A stretch of 64,000 bases of DNA from Undibacterium sp. 5I1 (GCF_034314085.1 NZ_JAVIWI010000001.1:930001-994000), one strand, 5' to 3'; counted from the stretch's first letter, positions 35,502 to 45,059 are shown. The notes: generated by a model not told the origin, from the sequence alone. Numbers and translations are program-made.

Positions 35502-35840
35502 TTATACCAGGGATACCGCACCTAATACCAAGGCAGAACTGCCGTCGGGGTATAGCGCGTCGTAGCATCGGGTGCAGCAGTCACAAAACAAATGGGCGCG
35601 TTTGACGTGACGAAAGCGTAGTATCAGTTGTAATGCTACGCCGTTGCAATGAGGGCAAACTTCGCGCATGGTGCCGGATGATTGTGCATCGTCAGACAAA
35701 TAACCTTGCTCTAACATGACACCATCAATCACATCGCGCGGATCAATTTCTATCAGGGTAAAAAATGGGGCTCTGGTTCCTCTGCGCTCGTTGTAGGGTA
35801 AGCTGTCTTCAGATTGCATATAGGATGGTGAACTAATCAT
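35502..35840 (-). CDS. Small putative zinc-ribbon protein
   Basis: 112-aa protein of unknown function. It has EVCPHCNG and HLFCDCCTRCYDAL, giving four to six Cys arranged like a zinc-binding ribbon, and a hydrophobic C-terminus (SSALVLGAVSLV). The start at 35840 is fixed by AAAGGAG eight bases upstream; a longer frame from 35939 is rejected. It is divergent from the ferredoxin gene. Confidence 0.65.
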   Translation of the reverse strand: MISSPSYMQSEDSLPYNERRGTRAPFFTLIEIDPRDVIDGVMLEQGYLSDDAQSSGTMREVCPHCNGVALQLILRFRHVKRAHLFCDCCTRCYDALYPDGSSALVLGAVSLV

Positions 35841-35986
35841 TTTTTTTGCTCCTTTGGAAACAATTGCTAGTGATCTGATAGCGATTGATGAAAATATTAC
35901 CCGAGCTTTTAATCTAGTCAAGATTGCTGGATAAGACAAGGAGTCATCAGGTAAATAAGCATCTTTCAGGATTTAACAGGTGGAGA

Positions 35987-36313
35987 ATGAGTGATACAGA
36001 ACAAGGTTTTCAGGTACATCTGCTAAAGCAAGATTTGGTCTTTCCGATAAGATCGTCGATGAGTGTATTAGAGGCCGCACAATTTGCTGGTATCAGCTTC
36101 CCTAGTTCATGTCGAAATGGTACTTGCCGTGCCTGCCTTTGCCATATGCTGAGTGGTAGCGTTGACTATCGTATTGAATGGCCTGGATTGTCGTTTGATG
36201 AGAAATCAGATGGTGCGATTTTGCCCTGCGTGGCGCAGGCAAGATCTGATCTTGTACTGGATGTGCTGAATGTGACGTATGCAGTTTCGGTTGCAGGTCA
36301 TACAGATAGTTAG
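35987..36313 (+). CDS. Plant-type 2Fe-2S ferredoxin
   Basis: 108-aa single-domain electron carrier. The [2Fe-2S] ligands are in SSCRNGTCRACLCHM (C-x4-C-x2-C) with the fourth Cys in AILPCVAQA. N-terminal strand QVHLLKQDLVFPIRSSMSVL is typical. The start at 35987 has GGTGGAG immediately upstream and matches family length; an earlier in-frame start at 35924 is rejected. Partner reductase unknown. Confidence 0.88.
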   Translation: MSDTEQGFQVHLLKQDLVFPIRSSMSVLEAAQFAGISFPSSCRNGTCRACLCHMLSGSVDYRIEWPGLSFDEKSDGAILPCVAQARSDLVLDVLNVTYAVSVAGHTDS

Positions 36314-36420
36314 TTGGCTATGAATGCCGTCAGCCAGATAGTCTGGCCAACGGCACACTGTAATTATCAAATGTAATTACACTGTTTGCAGGTTGCTACA
36401 GCGACCTACTGCTTGGCCTG

Positions 36421-37428
36421 TTATTTTTGTCCGGCATCATAAGCGCATGGAGTTACTTTGTTGTCCGTCCGGTTCCAGCATGAGGTTTGCGCATTGGCAA
36501 CCGGATGCGGTATTCCATCGTCATCAATTTTTGCTAATCGCGTATCCCAAGCCTGTACACCTTGACGATTGACATGCAGTCGCACTACCCAACCTTTTGT
36601 TTGCGCCTCGTTGTCTAGCGCATCAATCATAAAATTTCCTATGCTATAAATGATAGGCTTGCCTTGGTAATGTTCCACGTCTTGTATTACATGTGGGTGT
36701 CCACCGATTACGGCATCCGCACCGGCTTTAATCATGATATGAGCCAGCTTGCGCTGACGATCATCTGCGAGAGATTCGTTTTCCCAACCCCAATGCATAA
36801 ATGGGATGACCAGATCAGCCTTGTAAACAGATCGTGCTTTGCGTATATCATCCGCAACTTGTTCATCCTCGCTCCAGGCGATCCCGGCAGCTTTGGCATC
36901 CGCTTCAAAACTACGTGGCATAAATTCGTTATAAGCGAGGAAAGCGATACGTAATCCTTTGCGTTCTATAATTAATGGCGTATGTGCTTCGTGCAAATTT
37001 TGGCCACCACCAAAATGCGGTATCTTCTGCTGATCAAGCAGCCCCAGCATTTCGCTAAATGCCTCCCTGCCAAAATCGCCAGAGTGATTATTCGCAATGC
37101 CGACGGCATCAAAGTGACGTTTTAAGACAGCAAGACTACGTGGATGTGCCCTGAAGTTGAAATTTTTATCGACTGGGTTGCCAACAGTGGCGACTACGCA
37201 TTCAAGATTGCCAATGCGTATATCCGCATTCGCTAGAATGGGGGCAAAATCTGCAAACGGATCGCGCCCATCTTCAATCATTTTCCCCGGTTTACCGTCG
37301 AGAACAATGTCACCTGCAAATAAGATACTGACCAGCCCGTCTTCTGGACTTTTATCCTTAGCCCAGCATGGAATACAAAACGCTAAACCAACAACTATAG
37401 CGAAAAAAATATGAACGCTACGCATCAT
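36421..37428 (-). CDS. CapA-family periplasmic metallophosphatase-like protein
   Basis: 335 aa. Signal peptide at residues 1-23. The PGA_cap/CapA fold starts with SILFAGDIVLDG, has NLECVVATVG, the site GIANNHSGDFG, and GADAVIGGHPHVIQDVEHYQ with metal-type His residues, then IIYSIGNFMID. CapA proteins take part in poly-gamma-glutamate synthesis, but single copies like this often have unknown roles. A conserved Cys pair near the C-terminus (TSCWNRTDNKVTPC) is unusual. Start overlaps the preceding gene's stop by 4 bp, so they form an operon. Confidence 0.85.
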   Translation of the reverse strand: MMRSVHIFFAIVVGLAFCIPCWAKDKSPEDGLVSILFAGDIVLDGKPGKMIEDGRDPFADFAPILANADIRIGNLECVVATVGNPVDKNFNFRAHPRSLAVLKRHFDAVGIANNHSGDFGREAFSEMLGLLDQQKIPHFGGGQNLHEAHTPLIIERKGLRIAFLAYNEFMPRSFEADAKAAGIAWSEDEQVADDIRKARSVYKADLVIPFMHWGWENESLADDRQRKLAHIMIKAGADAVIGGHPHVIQDVEHYQGKPIIYSIGNFMIDALDNEAQTKGWVVRLHVNRQGVQAWDTRLAKIDDDGIPHPVANAQTSCWNRTDNKVTPCAYDAGQK

Positions 37429-37895
37429 GGCTTTGCTCCTTGCAATGTGCAGTGATACTGCAATTCGCGTTCTACTTCACCCGCATACAGACTGTTCAGC
37501 GGTGTTAGCGGGGTAGGTGAGTCAGAATAGCTAAATGGCGGTAAATAGGTCGCCTGGTGAATAGGCACATCATAGTGGCGCCCTTGGAAGTATACATACA
37601 ACTTAATGTAATCAATCAGTTTGGCATTCGGAAGCTTCGCTCCGACCATCACTGCTTTAAACAAAAAGCGACCGCCGATATCAACTGACTCCACGGCGTA
37701 AGGATCACTTACCGGCTTTGTCTCCACTATTTGGGTGCTACCTGCATAAGTGACCTCACAACGTAAAACTGGTGTTGCCATCGCGACATCGCAGCAAAAA
37801 AATAATCCAGCCGCTAATGTAACGGGAAAGCTCTTCTTTAAAATCTTTGCTGAATTGAAGTGTTCGGAATGGTTGGGGCTTGAGCTTGATGACAT
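37425..37895 (-). CDS. Exported protein of unknown function, coupled to CapA-like gene
   Basis: 156 aa. A hydrophilic start of about 20 residues leads to a hydrophobic stretch VTLAAGLFFCCDVAMA, likely a signal peptide or anchor, then a beta-rich domain (VLRCEVTYAGSTQIVETKPV; KLIDYIKLYVYFQGRHYDVP) with two or more Cys. I do not recognise the family. Overlaps the CapA-like start (ATGA-type, 4 bp), so joint function in the periplasm is inferred. Confidence 0.65.
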   Translation of the reverse strand: MSSSSSPNHSEHFNSAKILKKSFPVTLAAGLFFCCDVAMATPVLRCEVTYAGSTQIVETKPVSDPYAVESVDIGGRFLFKAVMVGAKLPNAKLIDYIKLYVYFQGRHYDVPIHQATYLPPFSYSDSPTPLTPLNSLYAGEVERELQYHCTLQGAKP

Positions 37896-38229
37896 TATGG
37901 GTTTGTTCTGATCGAGGATTGGTAGCAGGAAGAAAGCATGCAGATTTGCTTTGAGTCGTCGGCATAGTCTAACGACTTTTACTTTCCCTTAGTATTAGTT
38001 TTGGATTACAAGCAATTTAAGCATCCAACGTTGGAGCGCTGTACTTATTGTGTATAAAAGCATTTTTTGTGTTGCTGCCATCAATTTATTTTACTTTGTC
38101 TAAAATTTGTAGGTATAATCAAATAATCGTTGAGATTCTAGGTCGTAGTGCAGTATCAGTCTGTCATTTCTTCTTGGTTGAAACGATTTACCGGGCATTC
38201 GCCCACATTAACTGAAATAGGAAATTGTA
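37896..38229. other. Intergenic region with cold-shock gene promoter and leader
   Basis: No gene. Contains a good sigma70-type promoter and a roughly 100-nt leader for the cold-shock gene. Confidence 0.6.
38090..38119 (+). promoter_or_regulatory. Promoter of cold-shock gene
   Basis: -35 TTTACT (38090-38095), 18-bp spacer, -10 TATAAT (38114-38119). Start of transcription would be near 38126, giving a leader of about 104 nt, as expected for CspA-type genes whose leader controls translation at low temperature. Confidence 0.65.
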
Positions 38230-38433
38230 ATGGCAACAGGTATTGTAAAATGGTTCAATGATTCTAAAGGTTTTGGTTTCATTACTCCAGACGAAGGCGG
38301 CGAAGATTTGTTCGCTCATTTCTCAGCGATCGTATCCTCCGGCTTCAAATCTTTGAAAGAAAACCAACGCGTTTCTTTCGACGTAACAACTGGCCCAAAA
38401 GGCAAGCAAGCTTCTAACATTCAAGGCATCTAA
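38230..38433 (+). CDS. Cold-shock protein, CspA family
   Basis: 67-aa single-stranded nucleic-acid chaperone. RNP1 KGFGFI and RNP2 DLFAHF are intact in [20 protein letters not shown] and [12 protein letters not shown]. Length is normal. RBS AGGAAATTG precedes ATG. Monocistronic, with promoter and terminator both visible. Confidence 0.96.
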   Translation: MATGIVKWFNDSKGFGFITPDEGGEDLFAHFSAIVSSGFKSLKENQRVSFDVTTGPKGKQASNIQGI

Positions 38434-38479
38434 TCTCTGATTAGAACGCTGAATGTGACTTGTTAAAGTCGTTAAGTAA

Positions 38480-38508
38480 AAATCCTCGACATGTCGGGGA
38501 TTTTTTTC
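38480..38508 (+). terminator. Rho-independent terminator of cold-shock gene
   Basis: ATCCTCGAC pairs with GTCGGGGAT (one G-T pair), two-base loop, followed by TTTTTTT. Confidence 0.9.
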
Positions 38509-38565
38509 GCCTTGTTAAATATTCGCAGCATTGTGGTCTTTTGTAATGTCGAGTCTATTTTATTG

Positions 38566-39471
38566 TCAGGTCTTATGCCAATAGTTTGGTTTGCTGTACG
38601 CATGACGTAAGAAATCAACGAAGGCGCGTATCCGCAGCGGTAAATGACGGCGTTGCGCAAAAATCGCGTAGATATCATTGCCCGGTGCAGTGAAATCATC
38701 GAGCACGGTAAGCAATTTGCCGGACTCAATTTCTGTACCGACTTCCCACATTGAGCGCCAAGCCAGGCCTTTGCCTGCGAGTGCCCAGTCATGCAAGACC
38801 TCGCCATCATTACAAACCATATTGCCATCGACTTTAAGCACGACATTTTTTCCGTTTTGCCGAAACGTCCATCCACGCTGGCTACCATCATTATTAAAAG
38901 CAAGGCAGTTATGATGGCTTAATTCATCCAAAGACATGGGCGCACCAAAGCGTTTGATGTAGGCGGGAGAGGCGACAACTACCCGTTTATTGTCGGCCAA
39001 TTTAACCCCGATCAAATTGGAGTCTGTTAAGGATGCGATACGTATGGCGACATCAACACCTTCGCCGATCAAATCTACCACCCGGTCATTCAGGCTGAGG
39101 GTCAGCTTAACATCTCTATGTTCGCTTAAAAAAGAAGGTACCAGCGGTGCGACATGCTGCCGGCCAAATCCTGCCGGCGCAGAGATCGTCAGTTGTCCGC
39201 TGGCTCGTGCACTGCGTTCGGATACCGATGTCTCGGCTTCCTCCAGCTCTGCTAATATCCGCTGGCAATCCTCTAAAAATGCAGCACCCTCATTGGTCAA
39301 TGCGATTTTACGGGTGGTTCTTTGCAATAATTTGACGCTCAGGCGCTCTTCTAATGCATCCAACCGGCGGCCTATCATCGCTGGTGCGACACCCTCTGCC
39401 CGCGCCGCAGCGGACAGGCTACCGCGAGTTGCGACTTCTGCAAATGTAGAGATTTGTTTGAATTGGTCCAT
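38566..39471 (-). CDS. LysR-family transcriptional regulator
   Basis: 301 aa. N-terminal winged HTH (residues 1-60; TFAEVATRGSLSAAARAEGV; MIGRRLDALEERLSVKLLQR), effector-binding domain 90-295. It is divergent from malate synthase with a 200-bp spacer, so it may control that gene, as is common for LysR/target pairs; this is inference from layout only. The C-terminus is followed by a frame on the same strand that is a shadow. Confidence 0.9.
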   Translation of the reverse strand: MDQFKQISTFAEVATRGSLSAAARAEGVAPAMIGRRLDALEERLSVKLLQRTTRKIALTNEGAAFLEDCQRILAELEEAETSVSERSARASGQLTISAPAGFGRQHVAPLVPSFLSEHRDVKLTLSLNDRVVDLIGEGVDVAIRIASLTDSNLIGVKLADNKRVVVASPAYIKRFGAPMSLDELSHHNCLAFNNDGSQRGWTFRQNGKNVVLKVDGNMVCNDGEVLHDWALAGKGLAWRSMWEVGTEIESGKLLTVLDDFTAPGNDIYAIFAQRRHLPLRIRAFVDFLRHAYSKPNYWHKT

Positions 39472-39673
39472 GTGATCGCCATTAAAAATGAGTCATTGCC
39501 AAGCACCGGTGCGTAGCCATATATGACAAATATAAATGATGTTTGAGGGTTTTGTCATTTATCTTTAACTAAAACGCAAAGATAAAATGATAAAACATCT
39601 TGTTTATTCAGGTTTTTGCTGAATATACTTTGTATCCAGATCTCGACTTTTACTTTAATCAACGGAGAAACGC

Positions 39674-41260
39674 ATGACACAAATCAAATTGCCAACCGGT
39701 ATGGAAATCAAGGGTGAAATCAAACCAGGCTTTGAGCAAATCTTGACCTTGGAAGCCCTGGAGCTAGTCGCTAAACTGAGCCGTGCATTTGAGCCGCGTC
39801 GCCAAGAATTACTGGCCGCACGCGCCGCACGTGCGCTGCGCCTAGATGCCGGTGAATTGCCAGATTTTTTGCCAGAAACCAAACACATCCGCGAAGGTGA
39901 CTGGAAGATCGCTCCTATCCCTAAGGCTCTGGAATGCCGCCGGGTTGAAATTACCGGACCAGTAGAGCGCAAGATGGTGATCAACGCACTGAATTCCGGT
40001 GCCGACAGTTACATGACGGATTTTGAAGATTCCAACACGCCAAACTGGGACAACCAGATCAGCGGCCAGATCAATATGCGCGACGCCGTGCGCCGCACGA
40101 TCAGCTTGGAGCAAAATGGCAAAAGCTACAAACTCAACGATACGATTGCGAACCTGGTAGTGCGCGCCCGCGGCTGGCACTTGGACGAAAAACATGTGTT
40201 GGTTGATGGCAAACGCATCTCCGGCGGTATTTTTGATTTCGCCTTGTTTTTGTTCCATAACGCCAAAGAACAATTAGCTCGCGGCGCTGGTCCTTACTTT
40301 TATTTGCCAAAATTAGAGTCCCATTTAGAAGCGCGTTTGTGGAACGATATTTTTGTTATGGCACAAAATGAGATCGGTTTGCCACAAGGCACGATCAAAG
40401 CAACCGTATTGATCGAAACCATCGTCGCTGCATTTGAGATGGATGAGATTTTGTACGAGCTGCGTGAACACAGTGCTGGTTTAAACGCAGGTCGCTGGGA
40501 CTATATTTTTTCTTGCATTAAAAAATTCAAGAACGATAAAAATTTCTGCCTCGCGGACCGAGCCAAAGTCACCATGACAGCTCCGTTTATGCGTTCTTAT
40601 GCATTGCTGTTGTTGAAGACCTGCCACAAGCGCAATGCACCGGCAATCGGTGGCATGGCCGCGTTGATTCCGATAAAAAATGATCCGGCAAAAAACGATA
40701 TTGCCATGGGTGGTGTGCGGGTTGATAAAGCGCGTGATGCAACGGATGGTTACGACGGCGGCTGGGTTGCTCATCCAGGTTTGGTTGAACTGGCGATGAC
40801 CGAGTTCAAAAAAGTATTAGGCGACGCTCCAAATCAAATTTCTAAACAGCGTCCAGATGTTGAAGTTACTGCCAAAGACTTGCTCAACTTCCAACCAGAA
40901 ACACCAATCACCGAAGCGGGTTTGCGGTACAACATCAACGTCGGTATTCATTATCTCGGCGCATGGCTGGCAGGCAACGGTTGCGTGCCGATCCACAACT
41001 TGATGGAAGACGCCGCCACCGCAGAAATTAGCCGTTCACAGGTTTGGCAATGGATACGATCCAGCAAAGGTGTGTTCGAAGATGGTACAAAAATCACCGC
41101 TGATATGGTGCGCGCGATGATTCCCGAAGAACTGGCAAAAGTGAAGGACCTGGTCGGCTCCGGCGCAAGCTATGACCGCGCTGCGACGATTTTTGAAGAG
41201 ATGTCTACTTCAGATTCTTTTGCAGAATTTTTAACTTTGCCTTTATATGAAGAGATTTAA
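39674..41260 (+). CDS. aceB: Malate synthase A
   Basis: Condenses glyoxylate and acetyl-CoA to malate in the glyoxylate shunt. 528 aa, normal for isoform A. Signature KATVLIETIVAAFEMDEILY, GLNAGRWDYIFSCIKKFKND and the CoA-site/catalytic Asp region NLMEDAATAEISRSQVWQWI are present. RBS GGAGAAACGC before ATG. Isocitrate lyase is not in the window. Divergent LysR gene is a candidate regulator. A terminator follows. Confidence 0.96.
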   Translation: MTQIKLPTGMEIKGEIKPGFEQILTLEALELVAKLSRAFEPRRQELLAARAARALRLDAGELPDFLPETKHIREGDWKIAPIPKALECRRVEITGPVERKMVINALNSGADSYMTDFEDSNTPNWDNQISGQINMRDAVRRTISLEQNGKSYKLNDTIANLVVRARGWHLDEKHVLVDGKRISGGIFDFALFLFHNAKEQLARGAGPYFYLPKLESHLEARLWNDIFVMAQNEIGLPQGTIKATVLIETIVAAFEMDEILYELREHSAGLNAGRWDYIFSCIKKFKNDKNFCLADRAKVTMTAPFMRSYALLLLKTCHKRNAPAIGGMAALIPIKNDPAKNDIAMGGVRVDKARDATDGYDGGWVAHPGLVELAMTEFKKVLGDAPNQISKQRPDVEVTAKDLLNFQPETPITEAGLRYNINVGIHYLGAWLAGNGCVPIHNLMEDAATAEISRSQVWQWIRSSKGVFEDGTKITADMVRAMIPEELAKVKDLVGSGASYDRAATIFEEMSTSDSFAEFLTLPLYEEI

Positions 41261-41332
41261 GTTATTTTCGGCAAGAGTTTAGTTCTTCGTTAAAAAATTG
41301 ATCGGTAAAAAGTAGCTAGTAAGTTATCAAAA

Positions 41333-41366
41333 AACGGCCCTCAAGTAATACGGGTCGTTTTTTTAT
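41333..41366 (+). terminator. Rho-independent terminator of aceB
   Basis: AACGGCCC and GGGTCGTT form an 8-bp stem (one G-T pair) around an 11-nt loop, followed by TTTTTT. Confidence 0.85.
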
Positions 41367-41382
41367 TTTAGATCATATAAAA

Positions 41383-41466
41383 ATATACTCCCCATAAATT
41401 CTTTGATAAAGCCCTTGATGTTCAATGATTATTTGGGCGATTAATATATACATACTAGGAGTATAT
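41383..41466 (+). repeat. Dispersed ~86-bp element, copy F
   Basis: ATATACTCCCCATAAATTCT, then TTCAATGATTATTTGGGCG, then ATTAATATATACATACT and the terminus AGGAGTATAT. Both termini are intact and inverted to each other. Confidence 0.9.
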
Positions 41467-41669
41467 TTTAACGGATCATTACTTAGTTCAGTGTCGTTAA
41501 AAATAACAAGCAGGATTGATATCCGGCATCTCTGCATTGCTTCGATAGCCGTCATTCGCTGATCAAAACCCAGCAAGGCTCTTAAGTAGTTCGTTTTATC
41601 TTTATGGTGCAATGCGCCATGAAATAATTGCATGCTATTCTTGAGCCTTCTTTTATTTCAGATAATGCC

Positions 41670-42236
41670 ATGCCTGAACAATTTATTAGTACTACGGACG
41701 TCATTGCCAACACCGAGCGTTGGTTAGAGAAGGCAGTGATCGGACTGAATTTATGCCCGTTCGCCAAAGCAGTGCAGGTCAAGCAGCAAATTCGCTTTAC
41801 GGTAAGCGAGGCACATACGCCTGAAGAATTATTAGTAGAGTTGATCCGCGAATTAGAGGTTTTGGCAGAAGCCAATCCCGAGAAAATCGAGACTAGCTTG
41901 TTGATCCATCCCTACGTTTTGACGGATTTTTTGGATTACAACGATTTTTTGGATGTGGCCGACGCTGCGCTGCATGAACTGAATCTCGAGGGTATCGTCC
42001 AAATCGCCAGCTTCCATCCAGATTACCAATTTGCCGATACGGAATCTGATGATATTGAAAATTTTACCAATCGCTCGCCTTACCCAACGCTGCACTTATT
42101 GCGAGAAGAAAGCATCGACAAAGCTGTTGAGGCTTTTCCTGATGCAGACGCGATTTATGAAAAAAATATTCAAACGATGCGCGACTTAGGTCATGAGGGC
42201 TGGCGCAAATTGTTCTCTGCATACCGCAAAAAATGA
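41670..42236 (+). CDS. DUF1415-family protein
   Basis: 188-aa cytoplasmic protein of the conserved, uncharacterised DUF1415 family of beta/gammaproteobacteria. Signature LNLCPFAKAVQVKQQIRF and HPYVLTDFLDYNDFLDVADA, with SFHPDYQFADTESDDIENFT and TNRSPYPTLHLLREESI. Its Cys-Pro-Phe motif near the N-terminus and conserved Asp cluster suggest an enzyme or metal site, but no activity is known. Start 41670 matches relatives; a TTG start earlier is rejected. Confidence 0.88.
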   Translation: MPEQFISTTDVIANTERWLEKAVIGLNLCPFAKAVQVKQQIRFTVSEAHTPEELLVELIRELEVLAEANPEKIETSLLIHPYVLTDFLDYNDFLDVADAALHELNLEGIVQIASFHPDYQFADTESDDIENFTNRSPYPTLHLLREESIDKAVEAFPDADAIYEKNIQTMRDLGHEGWRKLFSAYRKK

Positions 42237-42698
42237 CCTGACGTCGCGATGGCTGATGATCTTCGACACTGATTTTGCAATCTTTTATTTATATCGATAT
42301 GCGAAAAAGTAATTTGTATCGATCGTGGTTTTTGATTGAATCAGTTTAATTATTTAACTTGGTTTAGTTAATATACTGGGTAAGTGTATGTGGTTATTTT
42401 TAATATTTCCCCAATAAAATATTGGAGCAGACCAAGATGAATTCATATACTCCCTATATTATTAATTATTGAAGAGTTAAATTAATTCTGTCTTTACATC
42501 AGATGCCGAGATTAATTTCAGCCAGCTTGATGGTTTTGTAAACACTCTGATCAAATTTCGATATCGCAACCTGCGTCACGCCAGATAGCATCGCCTCATC
42601 TGCTTAAAAAATAGGCAAGTCAGGCTTGTTATTTTGCGTAGCAGCATGTAGAGTAAAGGGTTGTTTTTCCGCATTTTTCACCCTTTAGGTTTTTATCT
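42237..42698. other. Intergenic stretch before lysC
   Basis: AT-rich; contains a degenerate repeat at 42366-42454. The final 100 bp should hold the lysC promoter and leader. No lysine-riboswitch-like structure was recognised. Confidence 0.45.
42366..42454 (-). repeat. Degenerate dispersed element, copy G
   Basis: TTAATATACTG at the left, TTTTTAAT inside, and CATATACTCCCTA at the right. Layout matches copy H, not the inverted-end type. Core GTCCA/TGGAC is largely lost, so this is a weak call. Confidence 0.4.
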
Positions 42699-43949
42699 AT
42701 GGCTCTAATCGTCCACAAATACGGCGGTACGTCGATGGGTTCGACAGAACGCATCAAGAACGTCGCCAAGCGCGTCGCCAAATGGCATGACGCAGGCCAC
42801 CAGATTGTGGTGGTGCCGTCAGCCATGTCTGGTGAGACCAATCGCATTATCGGCCTCGCTAAAGAAATTATGGATCAACCTGATCCACGCGAACTCGACA
42901 TGATTGCCTCTACCGGAGAACAGGTTTCTGTCGGTCTGCTTGCAATGGCGCTGCAAGCCATCGGCAAGCAAGCAGTATCTTATGCAGGCTGGCAAGTCGC
43001 GATTAAAACTGACTCTGCACATACCAAAGCACGTATTGCATCGATCGACGACACGAAGGTACGCGCCGATCTGGACTCAGGCAAAATCGTCATCATCACT
43101 GGTTTCCAAGGTGTGGACGAAAAAGGCGATATTACAACGCTGGGACGCGGCGGCTCTGATACCTCTGCCGTTGCAGTTGCCGCGGCCCTCAAAGCGCAAG
43201 AGTGCCTGATTTACACCGACGTAGATGGTGTCTACACAACAGATCCGCGCGTGGTGTCGGATGCCCGCCGTCTGAATACAGTCACGTTTGAAGAAATGTT
43301 AGAAATGGCATCGCTCGGTTCTAAAGTGCTACAAATTCGCTCTGTCGAATTTGCTGGTAACTACCGCATGCCAACCCGCGTTTTGTCTTCATTGACAGAC
43401 CCATTAATTTCGCTGGAAGAAGAAATGAATTCCGGCACCCTGATTTCGTTTGAGGAAGACACCAACATGGAACAAGCAACCATCACCGGTATCGCGTTTA
43501 ATCGTGATGAAGCAAAAATTACCGTTTTCGGTGTGCCGGACAAGCCAGGTATTGCCTATCAAATTCTTGGCCCGATTGCGGATGCAAATATTGAAGTTGA
43601 TATGATTATTCAGAATCAATCGGTTGACGGCAAAACTGACTTCACTTTCACCGTGCCGCGTGGCGAATACGCCAAGGCCATGTCGGTATTAGAAGCGAGC
43701 GTTAAAGCTCACATCGGCGCAGGCAGCATCATTGGTGACCCTAAAGTGTCTAAAGTGTCCGTCGTTGGCGTGGGTATGCGTAGCCACGTTGGCATTGCTT
43801 CGCAAATGTTCCGCACTTTGTCGGAAGAGAGCATCAATATTCAGATGATCTCTACGTCAGAGATTAAGATCTCAGTTTTGATCGACGAGAAATACATGGA
43901 ATTAGCAGTACGTTCGCTACATAAAGCATTCGGTTTGGAATCTGCGTAA
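42699..43949 (+). CDS. lysC: Aspartate kinase
   Basis: First step of lysine/threonine/methionine biosynthesis: phosphorylates aspartate. 416 aa, alpha/beta-type. The kinase domain begins with IVHKYGGTSMGSTERIKNVA, has FQGVDEKGDITTLGRGGSD and CLIYTDVDGVYTTDPRVV. Two ACT regulatory domains are at about residues 265-335 and 345-416 (GVPDKPGIAYQILGPIADAN; RTLSEESINIQMISTSEIKI), where feedback inhibitors bind. Start ATG matches family; AGG at 42687 is a weak RBS. tRNA-Ser follows. Confidence 0.96.
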   Translation: MALIVHKYGGTSMGSTERIKNVAKRVAKWHDAGHQIVVVPSAMSGETNRIIGLAKEIMDQPDPRELDMIASTGEQVSVGLLAMALQAIGKQAVSYAGWQVAIKTDSAHTKARIASIDDTKVRADLDSGKIVIITGFQGVDEKGDITTLGRGGSDTSAVAVAAALKAQECLIYTDVDGVYTTDPRVVSDARRLNTVTFEEMLEMASLGSKVLQIRSVEFAGNYRMPTRVLSSLTDPLISLEEEMNSGTLISFEEDTNMEQATITGIAFNRDEAKITVFGVPDKPGIAYQILGPIADANIEVDMIIQNQSVDGKTDFTFTVPRGEYAKAMSVLEASVKAHIGAGSIIGDPKVSKVSVVGVGMRSHVGIASQMFRTLSEESINIQMISTSEIKISVLIDEKYMELAVRSLHKAFGLESA

Positions 43950-44048
43950 AAAAATAGTCCTTGTTTGGTTCTAGTGGTTGACCAAATGAAAGCTAGCGGC
44001 TATTATCTCGGTCTCTATTGTGATTGAGATAAATGGTCGCAATAGTGT

Positions 44049-44142
44049 GGAGGCGTGGCCGAGTGGCCGAAGGCACTTCCCTGCTAAGGAAGCATATGGG
44101 CTTAAACCTGTATCGTGAGTTCGAATCTCACCGCCTCCGCCA
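44049..44142 (+). tRNA. tRNA-Ser(GCU)
   Basis: Acceptor stem GGAGGCG pairs with CGCCTCC, followed by G and encoded CCA. Anticodon loop CTTCC-CTGCTAA-GGAAG gives anticodon GCT (reads AGC/AGU). A long variable arm (GCATATGGGCTTAAACCTGTATC) marks the serine type. T-loop GTTCGAATC present. Confidence 0.97.
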
Positions 44143-44151
44143 AAGAATATG

Positions 44152-44190
44152 TGCCCACCTAACGAGAGTTAAGTGGGCATTTTTCTTTTT
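44152..44190 (+). terminator. Rho-independent terminator of tRNA-Ser
   Basis: TGCCCACCTAAC pairs with GTTAAGTGGGCA (one mismatch) around GAGA, followed by TTTTTCTTTTT. Confidence 0.92.
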
Positions 44191-44465
44191 GGCTTTCTGG
44201 TATGTAATAATCTCTTTTCTGCAGCCGGTTTGGATGGATACTTTGAATCGCCAATGACGTGGACTTTTTGGTTTTATAGTTAAGACGTCAGATCAACGAA
44301 TCCTCTTGCTCATTTAGTTATCCCGCTAATATAAATGTCCAAACGCTTGTGCCTGCCGCTAGTTTGGCAATCAATAATGAATTCTCTTATTATTTTTGGA
44401 GAGGTCGCGCATTAGCTTAGTACCTCTTTGTCATTTTAGTCATCCAACATTACAACAAAAAATCT
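44191..44465. other. Intergenic, nothing recognised
   Basis: No gene, hairpin or repeat was recognised between the tRNA terminator and the GNAT gene. Confidence 0.4.
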
Positions 44466-44954
44466 ATGTCAATTCTTGTCCCGATGTCATCTGATACTTT
44501 TACGATTTATCTTAAAAGTGCCATCATGTCTTATGCAGAGCAAAATATAAAATCAGGTCGCTGGCCCGTAGAAAACGCGATGACGCAGTCACGTGTTGAG
44601 CACGAAAAGTTGCTGCCTCAGGGATTGGAGACGCCGGACAACTATTTGTTTGAAATCCGTGGCATCAGCGGCAGTAGTGACTTCACTGTCGGCACACTTT
44701 GGCTGGCGGTGATTGAAAAAGGTGGCGTGCGTAGCGCGTATATTTACAATATTGAAGTGGCTGAGTCGTATCGCCGCCAAGGGCATGCAAAACGTGCGTT
44801 TGCCGCGCTGGAGTTATTTGTTCGCTCGATAGGGTTGTCTGTCATTGGTTTGCATGTATTTGCTTTCAATAGCGGTGCTCAAGCTTTGTATGCCTCGCTT
44901 GGTTATGAAGTCACCGGCATTAATATGCAAAAGCAAATACCGTTAACTGATTGA
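44466..44954 (+). CDS. GNAT-family N-acetyltransferase
   Basis: 162 aa from the first ATG; MSYAEQNIKSGRWPVENAM at 44526 is an equally plausible start. The acetyl-CoA loop is IYNIEVAESYRRQGHAKRAF (motif A, R-R-Q-G-H-A), followed by GLHVFAFNSGAQALYASLGY typical of motif B. Substrate unknown. The gene stands alone upstream of kdp on the same strand. Confidence 0.85.
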   Translation: MSILVPMSSDTFTIYLKSAIMSYAEQNIKSGRWPVENAMTQSRVEHEKLLPQGLETPDNYLFEIRGISGSSDFTVGTLWLAVIEKGGVRSAYIYNIEVAESYRRQGHAKRAFAALELFVRSIGLSVIGLHVFAFNSGAQALYASLGYEVTGINMQKQIPLTD

Positions 44955-45059
44955 CTTGATCCTAGTCGGCTATTAATCTCTCTGAACTGCCTCGCTAAAT
45001 CATCTCCTCCTTGCAGATTTCTAGCTAAAAAACACCTCCCTCATCAAGCGCTTCAAATT

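Noticed and set aside
38472..38903. 143-aa minus-strand ORF overlapping the LysR gene
   Set aside because: It lies in another frame of the LysR coding sequence, runs through the cold-shock gene terminator, and has no domain.
42500..42698. Lysine riboswitch ahead of lysC
   Set aside because: No conserved lysine-riboswitch core or multi-helix junction could be recognised.
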